DNA from: Capillidium heterosporum
Lineage: Eukaryota; Entomophthoromycota; Entomophthoromycetes; Entomophthorales; Capillidiaceae
Length of the DNA stretch: 64,000 bases
Direction: 5' to 3'
NCBI GenBank assembly: GCA_016630905.1
Contig: WBMQ01000011.1
Span: 1,116,001 to 1,180,000, forward strand
This document shows positions 44,231-58,235 of this stretch, one piece after another. The notes beneath the pieces were generated by a model. The model saw only the letters and a program-made list of their open reading frames with translations. It searched no databases and was not told the DNA's origin. The position numbers were made by a program, and so were the translations under genes. The first letter of the stretch is position 1, and every line of letters starts with the position of its first letter.

Positions 44231-45244
44231 GACCTTTTCTATGATCTCATTCAACTCTACTAACTCCTCCACTCCATTATCTATTTGCAAGCATTGTTCT
44301 GCTAATGTCTATTAATCTATTGCTAACCTTCCTTTACATGTCCACTCTATTTTATTTTATAAGCTTTCTACTATTAAAGCCTTTGTCCAAATTCTTGGTT
44401 TATTTCAAGCTGTATGCTTGAGCTTTATTTAGTTAAACTTTTATCTAGATATAACTTAAAGTTTAATATATTATTTTTGTTCAAGTACTAGATAAGGGTC
44501 AAACCAATCTTCACCAATTCTACAGCTTATTTCAGTTCAGCTTTTTATTGGTGATATAACTATACATTTATCAAAGATATATTACCAGCTGGTATTGATA
44601 GCAATTTCCTACAACTTGGTAAGTAATTGTAATTACAACAAAAATTGAAATTGACTAAAAGTGGTTAGTAGATTCTCGTAAGGTAAGGACTTCCCAATAT
44701 TGAGCTTTTAGCCCTTGACAATCTAATTTCAGATACTATCAGTCAAAGGGTTTAGATGTTGACTACCTAGCTATTGGTTTATAAAGATTCAACAATATAT
44801 TCTAAAGCGAAATATAAGGAGTTTAGCAAGGAACTTTTGGGTACTAGGTTGAAAAGATAGTCTAGAGTTGCAGAAGCCAAATTGCCTATTAAAGCAAAAA
44901 TATCAACTTCAAGCTAGTTTCAGTTGTACGATTAGAAACTAAGCTATTAGATATATTAACAAACAAGTGTATTTAGATATAGATTTATACTGTTGTTCAT
45001 ATTGGTTTTTACATCCGTGTAGAAGTCTAAAAATGTATATCAAATATAAACTTTTAAATCAATAAACTATTTTTACTTAATAGGTAGAATGGTATAGAGC
45101 CTATATATGGCTTATATATGCGCTGTAGAAAAATATAGGGTTAAAAATTATACATTATCCCAATGGAAGTCCTATTCGTATAAGAAAACTGCAACTTAAA
45201 GGTTGAGGCGTTAGTAAATCAATGCTTAAATTCAGCTGGGAGAT
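44231..45244. other. Spacer, AT-rich
   Basis: About 1 kb containing the KDM5 3' flank and no visible gene. Confidence 0.35.
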
Positions 45245-46620
45245 CCCATAGATATACGCTTAGTAACCTTCAGAATTGGGAACCAGGAACTGGAAGATCA
45301 TCTTGACATAGTTCATTTTAAAGAAATGTACCACCAGTTCTAAGTACACCAACTTAGCTAGGAAATTGATAAAAGCTATGTCGCAATCTATAAGGAAATG
45401 GATGATGAGTTGCTTCAATTTGGTTTTGGGTTCAAAGTTGAAAGCCATGTTCAGGGAGGAGCATCTGCACATGTATAATCCTTCCAAGTTAGGTATATAC
45501 TCAAACAGACTTTCGAAACGTTACCCATCGTAGACATCTGTAATATCAATTTGGAGGTGCATAAGTTAGATTAGAGTAGGAGGTTGACCAATTTCCAGAG
45601 GGAGATGTTGCACCCTAAGGTTTTTGAAGATGACCAAAAGCTGCAGTTGGTCAGAAGTGGATTTTTAGCCGTACTAATTGATCATTCTAAGGTGCTTAAG
45701 ATTAAAGAATACCTGTCAAGAAGTCTGATCAAATTGAATAGAAAGTGTCTAAATTCACACTCACAGTCGTAGTCGCATGGGTTTTCAATAAATGTCAGCT
45801 GAAACAGGTTGTCAGCGAGATAAAGTTCCGTCGAACCTATCTATGAAATTTGACACTAGCGATAGATATTTGAGATTACAACAGTTCCTAGTTACCAGCA
45901 CTATAAAATTAGAAGTTACTAGCTCTGCATTGTCATCTAACTGTCTCAAACTGGGTGCTTTATCCTCCAATATCCATCTGGTCGTCGCATAACAGCCCAA
46001 CTTGAGTATCATCAAATCGATAGTAAGCCATTAATCATTTGCAGTGATAGTTGATACATGGATGGATAGAAAAGTCATATTAGATGGGAGAGCTTAATCT
46101 AACTGATCTCAATATAAGTTGCATCATGCAATAATTAAAAAAAATTAAAGTAGTGAAGAGTTGTAACCAAGTTGAAGGTGTCAGTAGATCCATCGCTGGT
46201 GGTCAAAGTTATGGACTCCAACTTTTCGAGCTTGATCAAATACTCTTCCAGAACCTTATCGAGTCTATATTGATTCTTCATTAAACTAAGGTATGAAATC
46301 AAATTGGAAAGGGAGCTAAAAGGAAGCAACTCGTTAATAGTATCTTTATTTTCGGCCTTTCTAACATGGTATTTGAATTTGATAGGTAAAAGGATCAAGT
46401 CTCCATTTTTATACTGTTTCGATAAATAACATTGCCTCATATCCTGGTAAATAAAATTATAGCTAGCTGGTAATAAAGTTGATTTTTTGAAATAGTTTAT
46501 ATTGAGATGACTGTTTCGAGGAGCTCGGTTGGGAAGCTTGGGAGTTGTGGTATCGTAACAAACTTTAGATAAGAGCTTCAGTAAAGGCTTCTTCATATAT
46601 GTTTTCAAGGATTTATTCAT
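45245..46620 (-). pseudogene. F-box/LRR pseudogene
   Basis: Broken copy on the minus strand. 46135-46620 keeps the post-F-box region (YNFIYQDMRQC, then KFKYHVRKAENKDTINELLPF), but the F-box itself is scrambled. 45812-46015 and 45260-45487 keep LRR pieces in other frames (APSLRQLDDNAEL; FNFEPKTKLKQLIIHFL). The last is like the FNFEP block of the gene at 28554-30033, placing it nearer subfamily B. Several stops and shifts; not functional. Confidence 0.8.
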
Positions 46621-47317
46621 ACAACTTCAGTTCTTGTAGTTCCTCCAGATTTAGTCTTCTACTAGTCTTGAACAAAAGAGAGTTACGAAAGTAAACTAAA
46701 CGAGGATGGCAAAGTATAAGTTGGTAGATATTTATTATAAACTATCGATCAATAAATTACATCAAATATACTATTTGATGTAGCTTTATTTACTATTCTA
46801 AAACTGTGTAATGTCTCAGACACAAGATTTAGACTCCTTTAAAATTTGTCAATACACCTCTTGATAACTGGTAACCAATAATCTATTTAGAGTACTATAA
46901 TAGACTAAATTTTAAACACCGTTATGTATTAGGTTGCTGGTTATAAATGTTACGAAAAACATTAGCTTTGAAGATGCATACAAACATTCTACTTTTAAGT
47001 GTTGTGGATTTGGACATTCCTTGCAAATTCAAATGTTAGTGGTCCTTATTCGTATCTCAACATTTAGTTGCAGGAAGGATAGTCCTGACTATATGCTTGT
47101 AAAGGTACTGGCTAGTAGCCAAGTTGGGCTTCTTTTACTTTTTTATTGATTCAAATCCAAAGAGTACCCGTAACTTCCAACACCACTGACAAGAATATAA
47201 AGGTTTAATAGCTATAATGTTTTTCGGATTTGAGTAAGCGAGACGCTAAGAGAGTGATGAGATTAGTTAGGCAAACACTTAACCTTAAGTAGAACACTCC
47301 GCATATTACCTATAAAA
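46621..47317. other. Spacer upstream of an unknown gene
   Basis: About 700 bases. A 71-codon frame at 46934-47149 lacks support. The right end should hold the promoter of the next gene. Confidence 0.35.
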
Positions 47318-48437
47318 ATGCAGGATAGGGTACTTTCCTTACACCAGGACCCTTTATACTACGATCCAAGTGAATTGAGAACTGAGTACCAGCCTATAGC
47401 TAGTTTAGTTGGTGAAAATTCTCCTAGGGTTTGTTAACTTTTAAACTTTAGTGCAAATTCAAACAAATCCAAACTAAATTTGACTAGTTCCAATCAAAAG
47501 CATCATCAAGCTCTACTTTCAACTCCACTTCTTATCAGACCAGCTATGGAGCCCGACAACAGTACTGATATCCAATTTCAAAAAGATGAATTACAACTAC
47601 CTATCTATACGACAACAGCTAAAGAAGAAGGCAAAGATTTTGAAGTAAAAGTGGAATCCGATTTGAATGAAACAGGTATTAAAGAAACAACCGAAGATAA
47701 ACCTAAACCCAAATACTCGATAACCAACCAGGACCTTTCTAAAGATGAAATTGAAATTTTGAACAAAATAACCAAAGATTTCAGTTCCCAAGTTCATAGA
47801 CAAGTTGAACCCTTTGTCGAAAAGTTTAATTTAACAAGTCAACTTCTCACCTTGTTGGAACCTAAAGTTCTAGCTTTGGACAAATTACCTGAGGATAAGG
47901 AGGATATCCAGCTTTTTGAAAAGGCTAAGGAGGAGACGGTTGTAAAGGTAAATTTTCATATTTTAGTTAATGTAGTTGATGATACCTATCTCTTTAATTT
48001 TTATAAATAGGCTGGTAAATTAGGTAAAACTATTGCTGAATTGCTTCAATCCTTGAACACCTACACCAAACCTATCAAAGGGAATAAGAGTGGGGAAGTT
48101 AGTAGTAGTACAAACAGCATTGTACTTAAAGGTCTGGATAGAAGTCTGAAGGAGCAACAACAACTAGTTGATAAATTAAAGTTGAACTACATCTACAGGA
48201 GGTAATCAACTTATACTGTTTAAAAAACCAAGTTTGTTTGTATATCTAACATCTTTTGTTTTATAAATTAGACGCCAGCGCATCGATTACTTTAACCTAC
48301 CTATATTCCAGAGGACTTCGTTGACTGATAGTAGTACTAACGAAGGTAGTTTGAAACGGGAGAGGGAGGTAGAGGATAAGGATAGAGAAATAGGCGAAGA
48401 AGTGGAACTAGAGCATCCCAGTAAGAAGCTGGCATAA
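47318..48437 (+). CDS. Unrecognised helical nuclear-type protein
   Basis: Four exons (47318-47428, 47501-47947, 48011-48201, 48272-48437) close in phase to 304 residues. The first intron (donor GTTTGT, acceptor at 47500) is the least certain. The centre (about 125-245) is helical: FSSQVHRQVEPFVEKFNLTSQLL, then AGKLGKTIAELLQSL and KEQQQLVDKLKLNYIYRRQRIDYFNLP. The C-terminus is very acidic/basic with a KR-rich patch (LKREREVEDKDREIGEEVE). No transmembrane or catalytic motif. The pattern recalls small subunits of transcription or chromatin complexes, but I cannot name a family. Confidence 0.65.
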
Positions 48438-48813
48438 GTGGATTGGTTTTGCAAAGATTAAATGTGCTTTTAAACTTTGAGTACATATTTAGATAGAAAG
48501 TATGGATACCTATATATCCTAGCAGCTTTACTCGGTTGATATTTTTATATCTTTCGTTCAACTACTCATTTCATTTATTAGAATTTGATAATTTAACATG
48601 TATTACAAATATAAGTCCGCTGTGCTCTATTTCAAAGCTAATTAGATTAAATATAGCTTCCAACTATCAAAAATAGACATATATTCCAAAGATATTGAAA
48701 AATGGACTTTTAAATTAGTTATAAGTAATAGCTTTATAATTTCTGATCAAATATAAAAAGTCTCAACATTCCAACTCTACAAAAAAGGGAATTGTAGATC
48801 ACATTGAAGTTGT
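48438..48813. other. Convergent 3' flank
   Basis: 376 AT-rich bases between two convergent genes; no gene. Confidence 0.4.
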
Positions 48814-51725
<2,912 letters not shown>

Positions 51726-51906
51726 TTTGTTGTAGTTAGCTGGTGTTCAACTTCAAGTTTAAAGTTGAAGAAACTCGGTTTATGCTGAGTAGATTTTGTA
51801 TCGAAAAGACCCAGCCTATCAGATCTAAGCTTGAGTTCTCTATGCTGATGTTTTGCTTTGTAGCCAAAAATCGAAGCTTTACCTCTCTTAGATATCGATA
51901 CTCACT

Positions 51907-53169
51907 TTAACACAGCTACCACTTGAGCTTTTAGAGAAGATAGTCAAGGAGCTGGATAGACAAGAGTTGAACAGCTTAAATTTAGTCAACAAGCATCTCC
52001 AACAGGTAACTCTTAAGCCTATTTTCAGATACACTGTTGCAGAAGTTGAAGACTTGGGAAAGAAACTGCGGATGTAAAAAGAAGGAAGAATGTCCATCAA
52101 GAAAGTTTATTAAGAAGTACAACGCTTTTATCGGATGCTCGAAATCTGTCTCTAGTTGTTCAACATTTTCAATAGATATGTACGATAAATAATTTGAGGA
52201 ACAAGCTACGAAGCTTGAGCATTTTAGTTTCCTATTAGTTGAGGAGTTGAAGGGCTACGAAAGTCTTATCTCCTACTCAACTATAGTAAAGTATAACCTA
52301 CAAGTAGACTATATACCTGTACTACCTGCATTATGTCAACTTAAGCATTTGAAATTGGAAATCAACTCTTCATTGTATTTTCCATTAAAGCCATTCTAAA
52401 GCTTAGCTTTAACACACTTAACCTATATTTCCCTGTAGGCCGGGAAATCCGTTCTTCATGAATTTCGATTTAACTTTTCAAATTTGAAGTACCTGGATAT
52501 TGAGAAAGATGAGGCGATTGGTTTAATGCGGCCGTTCCCAGCGTTCGATAACCTAATTGAACTTAGCTGTGCCCTCTACGGCAATCAACCGGCCTGGTAC
52601 AACCGGTGCTTTACCAACCCTCAGTACTGGCCTAACTTGAAATCCTATCAACTTAGCACCGACTACTTTGATAACATGGGTCTTAGAAGAAGCTGGCCAA
52701 ACCTTACTAGTTTAAATTTGTACTTTTCGATAGTGACCCAAGCAATCCAACTCCAAGATTTGGTTGGCTTGATTACTTTAAACATACACATGCTTGACAG
52801 TGTTGAGGAGCATACTTCTATTGTATTCGTCACTCTGATAACCCTAAAGAAATTGGCTATCAGTGGTAACATTCCCTACGAAATATTTACCTTCGAGCAC
52901 ACGCTAAGATTGTGAAGCTTCCACCTAATATACCTTACTAGCTTTGGGCTAACTTTTTGACCTTCGTATCCAAGTTAGTCAAGTACCGTAGCTTCGACTT
53001 CAGATGGCACTCTGAATTAAAAAATAGTGCCATTCCCAACGATCTAAATAAATCAACTACATTTCCCAACCTTTTGGGCTTACATCTGCACGACCCTCCT
53101 CAAGGCCTTAATGCTTGGATGAGAGCTAGAGCACTTTTAATTAAGTTCGTTAAGCCCATTAAACTATAA
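51907..53169 (+). pseudogene. F-box/LRR pseudogene, divergent subfamily C
   Basis: The F-box-like start reads TQLPLELLEKIVKELDRQEL...NKHLQQVTLKPIF from 51907, without an ATG at the expected place, and stops near 52076. LRR pieces then resume in other frames: about 52200-52400, 52434-52915 (FSNLKYLDIEKDEAIGLMRPFPAFDNLIEL...FTFEH) and 52957-53169 (FPNLLGLHLHDPP...). It is more distant from subfamilies A and B than they are from each other. The CDC5 start is only ~180 bases away in divergent orientation. Confidence 0.7.
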
Positions 53170-54018
53170 GTGCCGCATCAATATATATATTAATTAATCT
53201 AAATGTATTTTAATACTTTGGATTGTATATTAAACTGTAATATCTTTAAAGATATGTGTAAGCCTTTAACTGGTTTTTTAACTCCTATGGTTTTTGATCC
53301 AATGTATTTTTAAGTTTAAGTATATATCTTTTACTTAATGATTAAGAGCAATCTATTATGAAGAAGCTATCTTTCGACTATATATATAGATATAAAGACT
53401 GAATTATATAACGGGTTTCCAATGCGATAGACTTAATAAATACTACATTTTACAATAGTAGAATGCTAAATAGTTTAGTAATGAAGTCAACATATTCTTT
53501 ATAGAAAATAAAAAGATTCAAGATAATGTATATCGAAATAGTGTTTGAAATCCATGCTATAGAAGTGTATATTTGATGGTGATGTTTTCTTTTAGATAGG
53601 TTAGTATTTATTAATAACAAAGCCTGGCAATATTTGATAAAGGTATCACTCTTAATCAAAATGGAGGAAGTAGTCAAAGCCTTTTGATAGTAAGAGTTTT
53701 ATTAATAATTGGCTATAGGCATGTATATACTACAGCTTGAATAGTTAGCAACATTCACATTTATATAGATTTACATTCATATCTACAAAAATTTATTTGA
53801 TAAACTATAAAAATTTATTTTACTTTTTTTGAAGCTCTATATATAAATCATATTATTTTCTACATTGTAAAACCACAATATATACAAAGTTGTATAAGAT
53901 ACATGGATTTATTTATAAATTTGAATGGCAATAAAAAGTATGAAAGTATTGAGTTTGCGCTAGCTTTATCGAGCCTCAAAGCCAACTACTAAATTCAAAG
54001 TTAGACAATGTGATAACG
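53170..54018. other. Spacer, AT-rich
   Basis: 850 very AT-rich bases; nothing supported. Confidence 0.35.
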
Positions 54019-54537
54019 TTAGTAAGGATGAAATCCTAGATATATTCTCAAATACACGTTGAGTTTACTAAATATCCAATTAAAATCAAAACTGAAAAGG
54101 AAGCTTTGCTGAAAGTAAATTTGGATAGTTTGTAAAGCTCCAGGACTAAACCCACGTCTATTGAAGCAACTGATAATCCCTACTTCACCAAAGTTGCCAG
54201 TATTGGTAATAGTACTTAGCTCGGAACTTAACATTGTCAACATAGTCTCCACCTTACTATCCATCTTGTACTGGAAGGGGTTATGGTTGATAGCTTTAAG
54301 TTCTTGAGTCAACCATTTTACGTAGGTATTGATAGGTGAGTTTTGACTTCCTTTATTGCTAGTGCTGTTGGTTAAGTTAGCAAGTTTAGTAAGTTTGGTG
54401 ACTAGATCTTCAACTTCGCTGAGACGTTGTACTAAATTCTTTTTGACGTACTTGCGTTTCTTCAGTTGAGAGCTGTTGAGTTTGGGTTGGAAGTTGAAGT
54501 CGGTAGGTTGATAGTTTCTGAAACTTAGTTGGCCCAT
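54019..54537 (-). CDS. Possible small protein, unrecognised
   Basis: 172-codon frame from ATG 54537. The N-terminal half has coding character: QLKKRKYVKKNLVQRL, then a heptad-like helix (LSEVEDLVTKLTKLANL). The pattern is reminiscent of the basic linker plus coiled coil that follows a DNA-binding domain in fungal regulators, but no zinc cluster or bZIP is visible. The C-terminal third is hydrophobic and could be intronic read-through. A second open frame overlaps the 5' part on the same strand (54410-54660, PDIWRILNYKNL...), so the true exon structure may differ. It could be part of a larger spliced gene. Confidence 0.3.
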   Translation of the reverse strand: MGQLSFRNYQPTDFNFQPKLNSSQLKKRKYVKKNLVQRLSEVEDLVTKLTKLANLTNSTSNKGSQNSPINTYVKWLTQELKAINHNPFQYKMDSKVETMLTMLSSELSTITNTGNFGEVGIISCFNRRGFSPGALQTIQIYFQQSFLFSFDFNWIFSKLNVYLRIYLGFHPY

Positions 54538-55070
54538 CTTTGGTGTACTTTAGCTTTGAAAGAAAACTTTTCTTTTGGTTTTTGAGTTGGACGTAATCCG
54601 CTAAATTCTTATAATTCAAAATTCTCCAGATGTCAGGTAACTTTTGAGTAAATAGGCTGTATATGGTTATAAATTTGAGAAAAGGTAGGCTGAGATCGAT
54701 AGGATGAAGTAATTTTTAGATCAGGTCCTTGGTGGATTTGTTGATGAATGGAAAAAGGAAGTGAATGGAATTGGAAAATATACCAATGAATCTTTGACAG
54801 ATTCTTTTAATGTATAAAGTACACTTCCTATATGCTCAATTATTAGGATGGGCTACAATTTGGAATACAATCAATAGCGTTATTATAAAGGCAATAAGTA
54901 TATATATTCATATAAGTAAACTTTATTTAGGCAGCGACATAAAAAAGTAAAAGAAATCGAAATAGATTGTAGAATCCATAGCTTATAGACCTCCGAGCTA
55001 AAAGAGAAAAGTTAAGATAGAAAAGTACTCAAATGAACCGGATGGTAAAAGTAAAAAAGTCGAAAGAATC
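54538..55070. other. 3' flank of the CstF64 gene
   Basis: 533 bases. Part may belong to 5' exons of the preceding doubtful gene; otherwise nothing seen. Confidence 0.3.
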
Positions 55071-56418
55071 TCACATGTGGAACCCTTGGTCGTTACCACG
55101 ACCCATAAACTGAGCTCTAAGCTGAAGTATAGCCGCTTTCTGATCATTAGGTAATCTATCAATAGCCTCCATAGGCATCTGCAAAACTTCCCTTATCAAT
55201 TGATCTTGATCCTCACCTCCAGCATTACCACCACTTACGCCACCTATAGCTCCGTTGTTGAACATATCCCCTTTACGCTTGTTATCTATGTGCGGGGGAA
55301 AGGGGGGCGGCGGGTGGTTGAAGTTCTGAAAGTTGTGAGGTTGCGATTGGGTCTTGAAGTCAAAGGGGGGATAGTTGGAAGGAGGTTGGCTATGAACTGG
55401 ATTGGGAGAGAAATGTTGGGGTGGGTTGTTGAACTCCATGGCCAAGTGCTGCTGGCGTGAAGGGTGTATACCCGGTTTATGATGAGGTACTGAAGGGTCG
55501 TTATGGTGAGGTAAGTTGATTGGTTTCAAGTTGGAAGTAAGGACTTCGGAGATCATATCCCCTTCGACGAGCTCCATCATGATGATAGCCTGGTAGAGGG
55601 CGTAGCACAGCTGCGGGTTCTGGGCTAGGAAGGTCTTAGCCGTCATTGGATTGTGCTTGATCATTACCTAAGTTAAAATTCAATATTAGGTTTCTGAAGT
55701 ATATTTTAGAAGTTGCAAGGATAGGCCTTACTAAGTGAATTTCTATTAATTTACTGGTATTGAGCTCAATTAAAATTGTATAGCATAAACAAAATCAAAG
55801 TGGATAGAAGGCTGTTTAATAAAATAAAATATGCTTACATTAATTTGAGTTATCAGTTCGAAGATCTGGTCGGGAGTCATGGTAGCTAACGTGTCATTTA
55901 TAGCTTGAGCAGATGGTGGTGGAGGTTGGTTTATAACTGGAGCCGAAGGATTGACAGGTGGTTGCTTAGGCTTGAAGTATAATGTAAATATCAAAAAATA
56001 AACTACAAAGGTACCTCGACAAAAGTGTTGTGTACTTGAGCCTGGGGTTGGAAGGCAGGTGGTGGTGGGGGTTTGTTGAAGTTATTGTAGTTCTGCTGAC
56101 GTTGTTGGAAGTTGGGTGGGTCGTTACCCGCTGTTGCCACTTTGAGGGTACGTCCACCAATTTCGTAACCATCCAAGTTGCGTACTGCTGAACTTGCGGT
56201 GGCGTCATCGTGAAATTCGCAAAATCCGTAGCCTTTAGGACGTTGAGTCTCCCTATCTTTGTTGATGCGAAAGTTAGCAACCGGTCCTACCTCTTGAAAT
56301 ATCTCTATCATTGTCTCTTCCGTTACATCGTAGGGGATGTTGCCAACTAACAACTTGTTTAAAATTTGGAATTGAAAATGAAGTTACCAAAAACTACTTT
56401 AGATCCAGTAAATTTCAT
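55071..56418 (-). CDS. Cleavage stimulation factor CstF64 / Rna15 homologue
   Basis: RNA-binding subunit of the pre-mRNA 3'-end processing factor (CstF in animals, CF IA in yeast), recognising sequences around the poly(A) site. Exons 56388-56418, 56015-56346, 55839-55970 and 55071-55667 close in phase to 363 residues. The RRM (about 7-85) has RNP2 VFVGNIPYD and RNP1 KGYGFCEF, the former rebuilt across the first intron. A Pro/Gln/Asn-rich linker leads to the hinge domain ([14 protein letters not shown], then [22 protein letters not shown]), which binds CstF77 or symplekin. The last ~35 residues ([28 protein letters not shown]) form the conserved C-terminal domain that binds Pcf11. The third intron (55668-55838, 171 nt) is unusually long here. 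Confidence 0.93.
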
Positions 56419-58235
56419 ATTGTCTTTATTTTGCTACTTTACTACAATTTAAAAAATAAAAAAGGTATGCGTTAATTGGGAACATGAAGTGATGGAAAGT
56501 AAAGACAACAAATTAAGCAGTAGAAGTACATAGATGATAATTGTAAGAATATAAAGATGCTTACAAATTTAGTTATAAATTTTATTGAAACCTTGAACTT
56601 CGAAAGTGAGATGGGATTCAAAGTTTTTCAGCCTTCATCACTTCCAGATGAACTAACCGAGCTGAAATTGAAGTTGATTGAAAGTTGGCCAATAGTTTAA
56701 GCTTACTTGGTCTTCCCATTGGCAGATGCTATTTATCTCGGCTAAAACTGAAAGTAGATCACCAAAACTTTGGCACTGAAGGGGATCGCTGCAAGGATGA
56801 GAGCTGTCACTTTGGTAGATATAAAGCTGTATGATGGATTGGAGAATTAAATACCATATTGTTTACGATATAAATAAATTGCAATTACAGCATAAGCTAT
56901 ATAAGATAATATAAAGTTTGTAAAGGTTAAAAGGTACTGGTTTAAGAACCTACAAATAAAGAACATAACCACGTCACAAAGTGCATTGTAGTCAATTCTA
57001 CCTTTGCTACTCGTATAGAAGCTTTAATTGATTTGGTTTTATACCCATATCTACATAATAAAGGCTATAGTACCAATGTAATCTCATCTCATCCACTTAT
57101 AAAAGCTATTGATTAGCTTGGCTTATACATTTAACTTCAGGTTAAAGTGTAGAGCTTACAGTATAATCTAGATTTAGCAATTCAATACTGTTACATTAAG
57201 CTATGCAGAAGTTAAAATCAATACCACCTATGTATAGTTCTTGACTTTGTCAATCAATTATATAGCCTACAGCTTCGACTATTGGACTTACCTGTCAGTA
57301 TAGTGTTGGTTGAATTTAGCAAAGCAAATTCCATACAACCTTTATTTTCACAGTCAACTTCCAATATTCTTGGTAGTAGGTACGTACTAATATACTAGCT
57401 TACAACAAATATGTCAATTTGATGCTGATTGAGTTGCATTCCCTATCATGTCAAAACATAATATTTTTGATGTCTAACAAAAAATCTTGGACAAAGTACT
57501 GCCACATTTTCAGAATAAATATAGCAAGTTTTCCAATTTCAAACAGGATCTATCAAAGAATAACATCTTATAAAGTATATAGAATCGTTGTTTTGGTTAT
57601 ATTTTATTTTCAACTACTCAACTAAAGTAAACTATAAATTGCTCGATTCTCGATTCTATAATCAAATTTGGTAATGCTGTCATCAATACATCAATTTATC
57701 GACATATAAGCCTAATACCAATAGTCGATAGATGTCAAGGCATTTTATTTTCTATATACTTTCCTTTCAAATGTATCTCAAATAGGTATAAAAGATGGCA
57801 TATATAATATTTTGTATATTTAGCTACAAAAGGTACTAAAGCTCTAATGTATAACAGTCACGATTCCAATAGCCACTTTGCCTTAAAGCAAGTAGAATGG
57901 TAAATTTTTAATCAAGTGTGGCCTAGTAGGAATAGTGACTGGTAGTTTTTTGACTGTACTGGCTATTTTTTAGCCAATTTTCTATGTTGTAAGACCAGTA
58001 GTCCTTGCTTTCACAACTTCGAATCCAAGCTGGATAGGCAGGAACAAGTACGCAGTTTCAAACGGGCTTTTAGCTCAATAGTCTAAGTTAATTTCAGATC
58101 TAGTTGAAAATGATTGATTGTAATGATCCCAAACTTATAGTTGGCTGATGGGCTGGAATAACAAAATTTATCTGGTCATTGAGTTTGAGCTAAAAATCCC
58201 TCTTCATCCTCAGGAATAAGATCTACAATTATAAA
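56419..58235. other. Long spacer between the CstF64 and REX1 genes
   Basis: 1.8 kb. Holds a 47-codon frame (56557-56700) with weak LRR flavour (PDELTELKLKLIES), perhaps a family relic. The rest is AT-rich with no gene, apart from the REX1 promoter at the right end. Confidence 0.35.
56557..56700 (+). other. Short ORF with weak leucine-rich pattern
   Basis: 47 codons from ATG 56557. The Leu/Lys/Glu-rich middle (SLPDELTELKLKL) resembles one leucine-rich repeat. Too short to assign; either chance or a relic of the F-box/LRR family. Confidence 0.2.

Noticed and set aside
46934-47149. 71-codon frame
   Set aside because: Cys/Leu-rich random-looking product; stands alone in AT-rich spacer without splice or promoter support.
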